DNA of 64,000 bases from Mixophyes australis (Eukaryota > Chordata > Amphibia > Anura > Limnodynastidae). The translations under genes and the position numbers were made by a program. Below, piece by piece: positions 1-11,890 of this stretch; position 1 is the first letter of the stretch; each line of letters begins with the position of its first letter. Below the pieces are notes generated by a model, which was not told the DNA's origin, searched no databases, and saw only the letters and a list, made by a program, of their open reading frames with translations. The stretch covers positions 93,005,615 to 93,069,614 of the forward strand of contig JAVHZZ010000012.1 of NCBI GenBank assembly GCA_036250195.1. Direction: 5' to 3'.

Positions 1-134
1 TAAACATATAAATTATGGCCATTAACGTCACATGTAATTCTTTCTTCCAGGTTTAATGCAGGGTGGGGGGACACGCTGCTTCCAGCATCACAAACAAAAC
101 AATTAGAGTGTCAGCTCTGCAGCACAGAACTCAC

Positions 135-207
135 CATGAACATGGCAGCGGCCACGGGCAGGTAGAAGGAATAGAAAGCGGTCTTATACTTCACGATGGA
201 TTTATAC
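135..207 (-). CDS. FDPS: FDPS coding exon 6
   Basis: One base plus 24 codons encoding [10 protein letters not shown] to AAAMFM, after CTGCAG and before donor GTGAGT. It is too short to stand out as an open frame of its own. The next exon was not found in bases 1-134 and should lie outside the window. Confidence 0.9.
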
Positions 208-1215
208 CTGCAGACGAAGGGCGAGAATTACTGACAGCTGGGAGTACAGCGCCTCAGTCCGTCACCACATAATGACATCAGGAAGGAGGACTTCGCCATA
301 TATTGGCCCCAGCGATCGGGGGACACACAGGAGACTCACCTGGTCTCCGTGTAGCGGGCCAGTTCAACCTTCCCCGGCTGAGCGGTGATGAGATCCAGCG
401 CCTGCCCCAGCTCGGTCTGGTAGGAGGTCTGTGACACAGGAGAGATGGGTAAAACACAAAGTATAAGACCATATATCCTGGTGTAGAGGATTCTGGGACC
501 ACTCACCTCCAGGAACAGCTCCAGCAGGTTGAGATAATAGCCCTGGTCGCGGCAGTACTTCCTCAGCAGGCGATATATACACGATTCCAGCAGGAACGAG
601 TCATTGATCGCGTCCAGGCCGATGCCTTCCTGCGAGAGGGATAATACTCCATTACTACCAGCACGGAGCCCCAATAACCCACCCCCAGGTGGGGGGTAAC
701 GTTACCTTCCTGTACCAGCAAGGGTGCCCACGGCGAGTCACAGAGTTATCCATCATGTCGTCAGCGACCAGGAAGAAGGCCTGGAGCTAGGAGGAGAGGA
801 AGAGGTTAGTGGTGGGATGAAGACCAGACACACATCAAACACAATGAGGGTCCTCACCAGCTCCACGCACCAGCCCACAACCAGTGCCCTCTGGGTGGTC
901 TCCTCATCCAGCTTCGTCGGCCCCAGCAGCTCTCGTATGGAAGCCAAAACAGTCATCCCCCGATTACACTTTCCACCGGGAGCGTTGTACTGCAAGACCT
1001 GCGGAGCAAACACTCACGTTAATATGGTATCAGGAAGGGAGGGGGACACAGGAGAAAAGACATCCGCCAGATCTCACCTCTCGCAAGCGGGAGATTGCGT
1101 CCCCTATCTCTGGGTGTCCCCATTCCTCCGCTGTCAGATCCTGCGCAATCCTCTCAAAGAAGCTGGAGAACTCCTGGAGATCATTAGAGACTGTCGAGGC
1201 TTTAACGGAGCTCAT
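135..1215 (-). CDS. FDPS: Farnesyl diphosphate synthase, 5' six coding exons (partial gene)
   Basis: FDPS condenses dimethylallyl and geranyl diphosphate with isopentenyl diphosphate to make farnesyl diphosphate for sterols, dolichol, ubiquinone and protein prenylation. Reading leftward the coding exons are 1215-1078, 998-858, 786-706, 629-507, 428-340 and 207-135; all have AG acceptors, GT donors and matching phases. Seen in the translation: the [12 protein letters not shown] region, the substrate-binding GGKCNRG, the first Asp-rich motif DDMMD preceded by the AFFLVA chain-length segment, [34 protein letters not shown] and [17 protein letters not shown]. The 181 or so residues are close to the N-terminal half of the roughly 350-residue animal enzyme. 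The second Asp-rich motif and the C-terminus lie beyond the left edge. The start at 1215 is the only ATG in frame after a splice acceptor (AG at 1226-1225). A longer mitochondrial form from an upstream exon cannot be excluded. Confidence 0.95.
340..428 (-). CDS. FDPS: FDPS coding exon 5
   Basis: 29 codons plus two bases, from [10 protein letters not shown] to ARYTET, after CACAG and before donor GTGAGT. The Arg codon is split AG/G with the next exon. Confidence 0.92.
507..629 (-). CDS. FDPS: FDPS coding exon 4
   Basis: 41 codons from [10 protein letters not shown] to LELFLE, after a CGCAG acceptor and before donor GTGAGT. Phase 0 at both ends. Confidence 0.93.
706..786 (-). CDS. FDPS: FDPS coding exon 3 (first Asp-rich motif)
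   Basis: 27 codons beginning [13 protein letters not shown] and ending CWYRK, after a TAG acceptor and before donor GTAACG. DDMMD is the Mg-binding DDxxD motif. The two Phe before it are the residues that limit chain length to C15 in animal enzymes. Confidence 0.93.
858..998 (-). CDS. FDPS: FDPS coding exon 2
   Basis: 47 codons from [10 protein letters not shown] to GWCVEL, between a CAG acceptor and donor GTGAGG. It carries the Gly-Gly-Lys...Arg substrate-binding segment. Phase 0 at both ends. Confidence 0.93.
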
Positions 1216-1224
1216 TGTCCAGGG
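1078..1224 (-). CDS. FDPS: FDPS exon with start codon
   Basis: Acceptor CCCCCAG ends at 1225, the ATG is at 1215-1213, and the exon ends at 1078 before donor GTGAGA. It encodes 46 residues from MSSVKAST to SRLRE. The nine bases 1224-1216 are 5' untranslated, so at least one non-coding exon lies upstream (to the right). Confidence 0.92.
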
Positions 1225-1713
1225 CTGGGGGAGGAAGAAACGTGTTATATTATAGACCCATACATCATATGATTACCATACAGAGGACATTGTTCAGGGC
1301 TGGGAGTGGGAGCACGTTATATTATCATTAAGCCCCGCCTCCAGTCGGGCTTCAGGGGGAGGGGGTTGCCTGCTCTTCCTGGACATCCCTGGGAGTATGC
1401 ACAGTGCTTTGTGTAGGTATCAGAATGATAACACAGGGTACTATGTATATAATACATTGAGTCTCCTGGTGCAGCAGCAACAATCAAGTGTTTGACAACA
1501 TCGGTGTGTAAAATACCGTATATGAAATAAACAGCTTATCTGTAGGTCTGTAGATCACGGATCCTGGACAAGCTCGAAGCCGCTCTTCGCTCCACCTGTC
1601 AGCTAAGAACACGAGAGCTAAAAATGGCTGAAGGCTCGCTCGTGCTGTCAGCCGACAGGCTTATACACGTTGTCTATGCAGAATAAAGAGACTACAGAGA
1701 GCTCTGTATATAA
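1225..1713. other. FDPS 5' intron, single-copy stretch
   Basis: Intronic sequence upstream of the start-codon exon. It holds a 75-bp offset partial duplication of that exon's 5' end (around 1288-1331, see findings). Nothing else is recognised. Confidence 0.6.
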
Positions 1714-2400
1714 TATACATTGATCAGCCACAACATTAGAACCGTCTAATACCGCGTAGGTCCCCCGTGTGCTGCCAGAACAGCTCTGACCCGTTGAGGC
1801 ATGGACAGACCTCTGAGTGTCCTGTGCAGTGATTCATCAGACCAGACCACCTTCTTCCATAATCCAGTTCTGATGCCCATTGTGGGCGCATTGTGCAGTG
1901 CACAGAGGTCAGCATGAGCACTCTGACCGGTCTGCGGCTCCGCAGCCCCATACACAGCAACCTGCGGAGCTCTGTGTGATCTGACACATTTCTATCATAG
2001 CCGGCAGTAACTTTACAGCAGCTCTTCTATAGGATTGTACCAGACGTCCTAGTCTTCACTCCACAGGCGGATCAATGAGCCTTGTGCACCCGTCACCCTG
2101 TCACCGGTTGTCCTTCCTTGGACCACTTTAGGTAGGTCCTAATCACTGTATACCGGGAACACCCCACAAGACCGACCGTCTTGGAGATGTTCTGACCCAG
2201 TCATCACTATTTGGCCCTTGTCACAGTCCCTCAGATCCTCACGTTGCCAATTTTCCTGCTTCCAACACATCAACTTCAAGAACTGACTGTTCAGTTGCTG
2301 CCTAATATATCCCACCCCTGACAGGTGCCGATGTAACCAGATAATCAGTGTTATTTACCTCACGGTCAGTGGTAATGATGTGACTGATCTGTGTGTGTAA
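1714..2400 (-). mobile_element. Internally deleted Tc1-like DNA transposon (family A)
   Basis: Both ends are recognisable as inverted repeats: TTGATCAGCCACAACATTA at the left and, inverted, GATCAGTCACATCATTACC at the right. Between them, read on the minus strand, lie the usual non-coding leader (GGTGGGATATATTAGGCAGC) and decayed transposase pieces such as GLRSRRPVRV and the C-terminal MPQRVRAVLAAHGG. At about 690 bp it is less than half the length of an intact element. The middle of the transposase, including the catalytic triad, is deleted, so it is non-autonomous. It lies in the FDPS 5' intron. Confidence 0.85.
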
Positions 2401-2412
2401 TAGATAAGAACA

Positions 2413-5400
2413 AATGTGCTCTGCATAGAACACACAGTGTATATAATAATGTGCTCTGCATATAACACACAGTGTATATAATAATGTGCTCTGCATATAA
2501 CACACAGTGTATATAATAATGTGCTCTGCATATAACACACAGTGTATATAATAATGTGCTCTGCATATAACACACAGTGTATATAATAATGTGCTCTGCA
2601 TATAACACACAGTGTATATAATAATGTGCTCTGCATATAACACACAGTGTATATAATATTGTGCTCTGCATATAACACACAGTGTATATAATATTGTGCT
2701 CTGCATATAACACACAGTGTATATAATAATGTGCTCTGCATATAACACACAGTGTATATAATAATGTGCTCTGCATATAACACACAGTGTATATAATAAT
2801 GTGCTCTGCATATAACACACAGTGTATATAATAATGTGCTCTGCATATAACACACAGTGTATATAATATTGTGCTCTGCATATAACACACAGTGTATATA
2901 ATAATGTGCTCTGCATATAACACAGTGTATATAATAATGTGCTCTGCATATAACACAGTGTATATATTAATGTGCTCTGCATATAACACACAGTGTATAT
3001 AATGTGCTCTGCATATAACAGTGTATATAATAATGTGCTCTGCATATAACACAGTGTATATAATAATGTGCTCTGCATATAACACACAGTGTATATAATA
3101 ATGTGCTCTGCATATAACACACAGTGTATATAATAATGTGCTCTGCATATAACACACAGTGTATATAATAATGTGCTCTGCATATAACACAGTGTATATA
3201 ATAATGTGCTCTGTATATAACACACAGTGTATATAATAATGTGCTCTGTATATAACACAGTGTATATAATAATGTGCTCTGCATAGAACACACAGTGTAT
3301 ATAATAATGTGCTCTGCATAGAACACACAGTGTATATAATAATGTGCTCTGCATAGAACACACAGTGTATATAATAATGTGCTCTGCATAGAACACACAG
3401 TGTATATAATAATGTGCTCTGCATAGAACACACAGTGTATATAATAATGTGCTCTGCATAGAACACACAGTGTATATAATAATGTGCTCTGCATAGAACA
3501 CACAGTGTATATAATAATGTGCTCTGCATATAACACAGTGTATATAATAATGTGCTCTGCATATAACACACAGTGTATATAATAATGTGCTCTGCATAGA
3601 ACACACAGTGTATATAATAATGTGCTCTGCATATAACAGTGTATATAATAATGTGCTCTGCATATAACACACAGTGTATATGATAATGTGCTCTGCATAT
3701 AACACAGTGTATATAATAATGTGCTCTGCATATAACACAGTGTATATAATAATGTGCTCTGCATATAACAGTGTATATAATAATGTGCTCTGCATATAAC
3801 ACACCGTGTATATAATAATGTGCTCTGCATATAACACAGTGTATATAATAATGTGCTCTGCATATAACACACAGTGTATATAATAATGTGCTCTGCATAT
3901 AACACACCGTGTATATAATAATGTGCTCTGCATATAACACACAGTGTATATAATAATGTGCTCTGCATATAACACACAGTGTATATAATAATGTGCTCTG
4001 CATATAACACACAGTGTATATAATAATGTGCTCTGCATATAACACAGTGTATATAATAATGTGCTCTGCATATAACACACAGTGTATATGATAATGTGCT
4101 CTGCATATAACACAGTGTATATGATAATGTGCTCTGCATATAACACAGTGTATATAATAATGTGCTCTGCATATAACACACAGTGTATATAATAATGTGC
4201 TCTGCATATAACAGTGTATATAATAATGTGCTCTGCATATAACACACAGTGTATATAATAATGTGCTCTGCATAGAACACACAGTGTATATAATAATGTG
4301 CTCTGCATATAACAGTGTATATAATAATGTGCTCTGCATATAACACACAGTGTATATGATAATGTGCTCTGCATATAACACAGTGTATATAATAATGTGC
4401 TCTGCATATAACACAGTGTATATAATAATGTGCTCTGCATATAACAGTGTATATAATAATGTGCTCTGCATATAACACACAGTGTATATAATAATGTGCT
4501 CTGCATATAACACAGTGTATATAATAATGTGCTCTGCATATAACACACAGTGTATATAATAATGTGCTCTGCATATAACACACAGTGTATATAATAATGT
4601 GCTCTGCATATAACACACCGTGTATATAATAATGTGCTCTGCATATAACACACAGTGTATATAATAATGTGCTCTGCATATAACACACAGTGTATATGAT
4701 AATGTGCTCTGCATATAACACAGTGTATATAATAATGTGCTCTGCATATAACAGTGTATATAATAATGTGCTCTGCATATAACAGTGTATATAATAATGT
4801 GCTCTGCATATAACACACAGTGTATATAATAATGTGCTCTGCATATAACACAGTGTATATAATAATGTGCTCTGCATATAACACACAGTGTATATAATAA
4901 TGTGCTCTGCATATAACACACAGTGTATATAATAATGTGCTCTGCATATAACACACCGTGTATATAATAATGTGCTCTGCATATAACACACAGTGTATAT
5001 AATAATGTGCTCTGCATATAACACACAGTGTATATAATAATGTGCTCTGCATATAACACACAGTGTATATAATAATGTGCTCTGCATATAACACAGTGTA
5101 TATAATAATGTGCTCTGCATATAACACACAGTGTATATGATAATGTGCTCTGCATATAACACAGTGTATATAATAATGTGCTCTGCATATAACACACAGT
5201 GTATATAATAATGTGCTCTGCATATAACAGTGTATATAATAATGTGCTCTGCATATAACACACCGTGTATATAATAATGTGCTCTGCATATAACACACAG
5301 TGTATATAATAATGTGCTCTGCATATAACACACAGTGTATATAATAATGTGCTCTGCATATAACACACAGTGTATATAATAATGTGCTCTGCATATAACA

Positions 5401-7110
5401 CAGTGTATATAATAATGTGCTCTGCATATAACACACAGTGTATATAATAATGTGCTCTGCATATAACACACAGTGTATATAATAATGTGCTCTGCATATA
5501 ACACACAGTGTATATAATAATGTGCTCTGCATATAACACAGTGTATATAATAATGTGCTCTGCATATAACACACAGTGTGTATAATAATGTGCTCTGCAT
5601 ATAACACACAGTGTATATAATAATGTGCTCTGCATATAACACACAGTGTATATAATAATGTGCTCTGCATATAACACAGTGTATATAATAATGTGCTCTG
5701 CATATAACACACAGTGTATATAATAATGTGCTCTGCATATAACACACAGTGTATATAATAATGTGCTCTGCATATAACACACCGTGTATATAATAATGTG
5801 CTCTGCATATAACACACAGTGTATATAATAATGTGCTCTGCATATAACACACAGTGTATATAATAATGTGCTCTGCATATAACACACAGTGTATATGATA
5901 ATGTGCTCTGCATATAACACAGTGTATATGATAATGTGCTCTGCATATAACACAGTGTATATAATAATGTGCTCTGCATATAACACACAGTGTATATAAT
6001 AATGTGCTCTGCATATAACAGTGTATATAATAATGTGCTCTGCATATAACACACAGTGTATATAATAATGTGCTCTGCATATAACACACAGTGTATATAA
6101 TAATGTGCTCTGCATATAACACACAGTGTGTATAATAATGTGCTCTGCATATAACACACAGTGTATATAATAATGTGCTCTGCATATAACACACAGTGTA
6201 TATAATAATGTGCTCTGCATATAACACACAGTGTATATAATAATGTGCTCTGCATATAACACACAGTGTATATAATAATGTGCTCTGCATATAACACACA
6301 GTGTATATAATAATGTGCTCTGCATATAACACACCGTGTATATAATAATGTGCTCTGCATATAACACACAGTGTATATAATAATGTGCTCTGCATATAAC
6401 ACACAGTGTATATAATAATGTGCTCTGCATATAACACACAGTGTATATAATAATGTGCTCTGCATATAACACACAGTGTATATAATAATGTGCTCTGCAT
6501 ATAACACACAGTGTATATGATAATGTGCTCTGCATATAACACACAGTGTATATAATAATGTGCTCTGCATATAACACACAGTGTATATAATAATGTGCTC
6601 TGCATATAACACACAGTGTATATAATAATGTGCTCTGCATATAACACACAGTGTATATAATAATGTGCTCTGCATATAACACACAGTGTATATAATAATG
6701 TGCTCTGCATATAACACAGTGTATATAATAATGTGCTCTGCATATAACACACAGTGTATATGATAATGTGCTCTGCATATAACACAGTGTATATAATAAT
6801 GTGCTCTGCATATAACACAGTGTATATAATAATGTGCTCTGCATATAACACACAGTGTATATAATAATGTGCTCTGCATATAACACACAGTGTATATAAT
6901 ATTGTGCTCTGCATATAACACACAGTGTATATAATAATGTGCTCTGCATATAACACACAGTGTATATAATATTGTGCTCTGCATATAACACACAGTGTAT
7001 ATAATAATGTGCTCTGCATATAACACACAGTGTATATAATAATGTGCTCTGCATATAACACAGTGTATATAATAATTTGCTCTGCATATAACACACAGTG
7101 TGTATAATAA
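2413..7110. repeat. 35-bp satellite array (about 135 copies)
   Basis: Monomer TGTGCTCTGCATATAACACA + CAGTGTATATAATAA, repeated for 4.7 kb. Length variants of 35, 33 and 31 bp differ by loss of one or two CA dinucleotides; point variants include CATAGAAC (3280-3520), CACCGTG, TATATGATAA and TATATTGTG. Because the minus strand lacks stops in every frame, several overlapping open frames of about 1,400-1,600 codons appear. These are artefacts. No gene is present. Confidence 0.97.
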
Positions 7111-7134
7111 TCCGGGTATATAATAAGATAATTA

Positions 7135-7465
7135 TTGGGCACCGGAAGTCCCGCCCCCCGGACCGGAAGTCCCGACACACACACACACCCGGGGGACGGA
7201 GAATTTCGGGCATTCCCAGTTCGGAGCTCTACATATCAGGATCCGGGCGGCGCCGACACCCAGCAGAGGGCGGAGCCTAATCCGCCCGGATCGCAGCACG
7301 CGGAACCACATTCAGCGCTGACCCGGGAGATGCGTCATCCTAGTCCCCGCCCCCTGACGTCACCGCGCTGCCTGGCAACCGCGTCCAGCGGCTTATATGG
7401 GCGGGGCGATAGTCACGTGTCACCGCATCAGCCCCGCCCACCTGGTTCCAATCACCGCCCTGACA
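7135..7465. promoter_or_regulatory. GC/CpG-rich promoter-like island 1
   Basis: An abrupt CpG-rich stretch among AT-rich satellites. It holds two ETS-type CCGGAAGT sites (7142, 7163), a perfect CRE TGACGTCA (7355-7362), an E-box CACGTG (7414-7419), several GGGCGG/CCGCCC Sp1-type boxes and a CCAAT box (7448-7452) running into ATCACCGCCC, which resembles a sterol regulatory element. It could be an FDPS promoter (minus strand), an alternative first exon, or the promoter of an unrecognised transcript. No coding exon was identified in it. Confidence 0.5.
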
Positions 7466-7479
7466 CGCCCCCAACCTCT

Positions 7480-9180
7480 ATTATATTATATACCTCCCCC
7501 CTCTGTATATTATATACCTCCCCCCTCCTATATACATCCCCCCCTCTATATATTATATACCTCCCCCTCTATATATTATATACCTCCCCCTCTATATATT
7601 ATATACCTCCCCCTCTGTATATTATATACCTCCCCCCATACTACATCACCCCTCCTCTATATATTATATACCTCCCCATACTACATCACCCCCCAACCTC
7701 TATATTATATACCTCCCCCATACTACATCACCCCTCTGTATATTATATACCTCCCCCCTCCTATATACATCCCCCCCTCTATATATTATATACCTCCCCC
7801 TCTATATATTATACCTCCCCCTCTGTATATTATATACCTCCCCCCATACTACATCACCCCTCCTCTATATATTATATACCTCCCCATACTACATCACCCC
7901 CCAACCTCTATATTATATACCTCCCCCATACTACATCACCCCTCTGTATATTATATACCTCCCCCCTCCTATATACATCCCCCCCTCTATATATTATATA
8001 CCTCCCCCTCTATATATTATATACCTCCCCCTCTATATATTATATACCTCCCCCTCTGTATATTATATACCTCCCCCCTCCTATATACATCCCCCCCTCT
8101 ATATATTATATACCTCCCCCTCTATATATTATATACCTCCCCCTCTATATATTATATACCTCCCCCCTCCTATATACATCCCCCCCTCTATATATTATAT
8201 ACCTCCCCCTCTATATATTATATACCTCCCCCTCTATATATTATATACCTCCCCCCCTCCTATATACATCCCCCCCTCTATATATTATATACCTCCCCCT
8301 CTATATATTATATACCTCCCCCTCTATATATTATATACCTCCCCCTCTATATTATATACCTCCCCCCTCCTATATACATCCCCCCCTCTATATATTATAT
8401 ACCTCCCCCTCTATATATTATATACCTCCCCCTCTATATATTATATACCTCCCCCCTCCTATATACATCCCCCCCTCTATATATTATATACCTCCCCCTC
8501 TATATATTATATACCTCCCCCTCTATATATTATATACCTCCCCCCTCTGTATATTATATACCTCCCCCATACTACATCACCCCCCAACCTCTATATTATA
8601 TACCTCCCCCATACTACATCACCCCCCAACCTCTATATTATATACCTCCTCTATATATTATATACCTCCCCCTCTATTATATACACCCCCCCGCTATATA
8701 TTATACCCCCCCTCTATACATTATATACCTCCCCCATACTACATCAACCCCCCAACCTCTATATTATATACCCCCTCTATATTATGTAGTATGGGGGAGG
8801 TATATAATGTATAGAGGGAGGTGATGTAGTATAGGGGACGTATATAATGTATAGAGGGGGGTATATAATATAGAGGTTGGGGGAGGTATATAATAAATAG
8901 AGGGGGTGATGTAGTATGGGGGGAGGTATATAATATAGAGGTTGGGGGGTGATGTAGTATGGGGAGGTATATAATATATAGAGGAGGGGTGATGTAGTAT
9001 GGGGGAGGTATATAATATAGAGGAGGGGTGATGTAGTATGGGGGAGGTATATAATATAGAGGAGGTGTATGTGATATAGTATGGGGGAGGTATATAATAT
9101 AGAGGAGGTGTATGTGATATAGGGATGGTACATAATATAGATGGGTTGTATATAATAAAGGTGTGCATATAATATACACT
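7480..9180. repeat. Pyrimidine-rich minisatellite arranged as an inverted repeat
   Basis: From 7480 to about 8780 the plus strand repeats CCTCCCCCTCTATATATTAT with variants CATACTACATCACCCC and CCTCCTATATACATCCCCCC. From about 8785 to 9180 the reverse complement follows (GGGGGAGGTATATAATATAG, GTGATGTAGTATGGGG). The switch lies near 8746-8785, where CCCCCATACTACAT faces ATGTAGTATGGGGG. Open frames rich in Tyr, Ile and Pro here are artefacts. Confidence 0.95.
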
Positions 9181-9520
9181 ATATAAAATCTTTGTATGTG
9201 ATATACAATATAGAAGGTGTATATGCAAAAAGAGCTGTGTTTATATAATATATAGGGAATATTTTATATAATATATAAAAGCTGTGTATGTATATTATAT
9301 ACCACCCCTACATCACATAAACAGTTTTTAGGAATTATATACATATTACCTATATATTATACACACACAGCTATTATATACCACCTCATAGATCCATTCA
9401 CCTCTATAATATGCCAATATACCACTGCTATATATTACATTCTCCTTTTATATACATCTCATATATCCATCACATACCACCCCATGTAGTGATTATATAA
9501 AGTGTGCCTAGACTAGATTT
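9181..9520. other. AT-rich spacer
   Basis: Single-copy, AT-rich sequence with short TATATAATATA runs between two repeat arrays. No gene, transposon end or promoter was recognised. Confidence 0.5.
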
Positions 9521-9522
9521 AT

Positions 9523-9745
9523 ATTACACACACACACACACATACATACACATACATACATACATACACACATACATACACATACATACATACACATATA
9601 CATACATACATACACATATACATACATATATATACATACATACACATATACATACATACACATATACATACACATATACACACACATACATACATACATA
9701 CATACATATATACATACATATACATACATAGAGATATAGATAGAT
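9523..9745. repeat. (CACATA)n/(CATA)n microsatellite
   Basis: A run of CACACA, then alternating CATA and CACATA units, ending in (GATA)-like repeats. Confidence 0.95.
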
Positions 9746-9879
9746 ATTACCCCAGATACCCCCTCCCCATATCTTACACCCCAGCACTGTCATAGCAGTA
9801 ACTCCCCCCCACCACACTCACAGCCACCTCACCTCTTAGGTACCAGATCCCCTCTGATCACATCTCCCTAATATCTAGC

Positions 9880-10170
9880 GCCAGCCTTTAAACCCGGCTC
9901 GGTGGCGTAGTGCATGCCGGGATATGTAGTTCCTCAGGTCTCACCTCAGTACGCTGAGACAGAGCGGGAACTACAACTCCCGGAAGCCTCCGCGTCCGAG
10001 GCAATGACAGAACGAGGGGGCGGGGAGACTGGTGGCGTTCTATATGATGTCACAGCACGGTGGTTGGCTACAGGTATCGTATGAGGATGGGCCCCGTATC
10101 TGACAGCCAATCAACGTGTCTGGCGCTGCATTAGCTCCACCTTCTAAGCCCGCCCATCCCTAGCTCCCAC
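9880..10170 (-). promoter_or_regulatory. FDPS: GC-rich promoter-like island 2, candidate FDPS promoter and first exon
   Basis: On the minus strand an inverted CCAAT box (plus-strand CCAAT 10107-10111) is followed 21 bp later by CTCATACGAT (10085-10076). This matches 8 of 10 bases of the sterol element CTCACACGAG described for the rat FDPS promoter, where an ATTGG box also lies about 20 bp away. Further downstream two motifs resembling the ZNF143 site lie in opposite orientation: ACTACAACTCCCGGAAGCC (9970-9988, plus) and ACTACATATCCCGGCATGC (9930-9912, minus). A consensus donor GAG/GTGAGA at 9947-9939 could end a non-coding first exon spliced to the acceptor at 1225. The assignment to FDPS is inference. 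Confidence 0.5.
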
Positions 10171-10309
10171 TCTTTCACTGCTGGACTCTAGAGAGACGTA
10201 TATTGTATGGGAGAAGCTTATATCATGTATAATATCTCTCACACACTGTAATATATCTATATCCTATCACATTATATACCTAATGTACTATGTGTATAAT
10301 ATACCTCAT

Positions 10310-10547
10310 ACATGTACTATATATATATATACCTCATACATGTACTATATATATATATACCTCATACATGTACTATATATATATATATATACCTCATACA
10401 TGTACTATATATATATATATATATATATACCTCATACATGTACTATATATATATATATATATACCTCATACATGTACTATATATATATATACCTCATACA
10501 TGTACTATATATATATATATATATACCTCATACATGTACTATATATA
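10310..10547. repeat. AT-rich minisatellite, left segment
   Basis: Monomer ACCTCATACATGTACT followed by (AT)n of variable length, seven or so copies. It is the same array as 11526-14640, from which it is separated by an LTR insertion. Confidence 0.95.
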
Positions 10548-11525
10548 TGTAACACCCCCCTAGTGGTGTTTTAGTTAAACCTGTACCTCAGTGAATTCAG
10601 GAGGGGTCACCTAGAGGGTAAGCTAATAGTTTATGAAAAGTTACATAAACAGGTTACCATGGGGATAACCCAGCCCAGCCTGGAGACTGAGGGAGAGGAA
10701 GGAGGAGAGGAGAGATGTAGCTGGGGACCTGGGGTGGAAGCTCCCAGGCTCCCCCAGCATTGCCTGGCTGTCTGAGCGTGGTGACTGCGCCAGGGCAAGG
10801 AATGTGTGCCCTGGATGAGGGGGAGAACTCCATGCCACTATAGTGAACCCAAGAGAGAGGGGGACACTGCACATGGAAGAGGCCCTGGAGTGAGGGCTGC
10901 TACAAGAGGCATGGTAGCTGTAGTGTCAGATCCTGAGGCTGAGAGTACACAGAGTGACGTGTCAGAGCACAGGAGACATTATCCCCGCAGAGGAGGGATG
11001 AGCTGCAGTTGAGAGGTACACAGAGTGTGTCAGAGCTGCATGGAGGAGAGGCTGCCTGCCTATTAGCATCCATGCATGTGCCCCTGCAGAAAGGGTGATC
11101 TGCAGTGAGTATGGAGTGCAAGAGACATGTAAATTATGTTATTTAACATCTGGATAACATTAAGAACTGTGCAGGAGGAGTGATAAGATATTTGCAACCA
11201 TATTCGTATTTCTCATTAAGAACTGTGCTGGAGAGAGTAAGGAGATGTATATATTCTGCAACCATTATGATTATCGTGCTGGAGGAAGAGTGTAAATAAA
11301 AGTTCAGTTTGTTATAGAGATGGTCTGGCGCCCAAATTATTGTGACTTCTATTACACTGCACCAAAGTGACATTACCTGTGTCCCACTAACTACAAAGAA
11401 ACACCTGCATGTGCAGGGACCCCCTGATCATTTACACCCATGCCCATCAGCTAGCCAGGGCTTGAGAAGGAGGTGCACTGTGTACCCTTTGCACCCCACA
11501 CTACACACAGTGACAGGGGGTTACA
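10548..11525. mobile_element. Solo LTR inserted in the AT-rich minisatellite
   Basis: A 978-bp non-repetitive block starts TGTAACACCCCC and ends GGGGGTTACA, so it has TG...CA termini within a short inverted repeat. The flanking (AT)n hides the exact target-site duplication. A polyadenylation signal AATAAA is at about 11296. There is no gag/pol coding sequence. This is the pattern of a solo LTR left by recombination of an LTR retroelement. The strand is probably plus, judged by AATAAA. Confidence 0.75.
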
Positions 11526-11853
11526 TATATATATATATATATACCTCATACATGTACTATATATATATATACCTCATACATGTACTATATATATATATAC
11601 CTCATACATGTACTATATATATATATACCTCATACATGTACTATATATATATATATATATATACCTCATACATGTACTATATATATATATACCTCATACA
11701 TGTACTATATATATATATATATATACCTCATACATGTACTATATATATATATATATATATACCTCATACATGTACTATATATATATATACCTCATATATG
11801 TACTATATATATATACCTCATACATGTACTATATATATATATACCTCATACAT

Positions 11854-11890
<37 letters not shown>

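Noticed and set aside
724..1272. Plus-strand frame of 182 codons across the FDPS exons
   Set aside because: It is antisense to well-supported FDPS exons and has no recognisable product.
2302..7213. Minus-strand open frames of about 1,400-1,600 codons
   Set aside because: They are translations of the 35-bp satellite in different phases; the peptide simply cycles with the DNA repeat, and there is no start context, splice structure or known domain.
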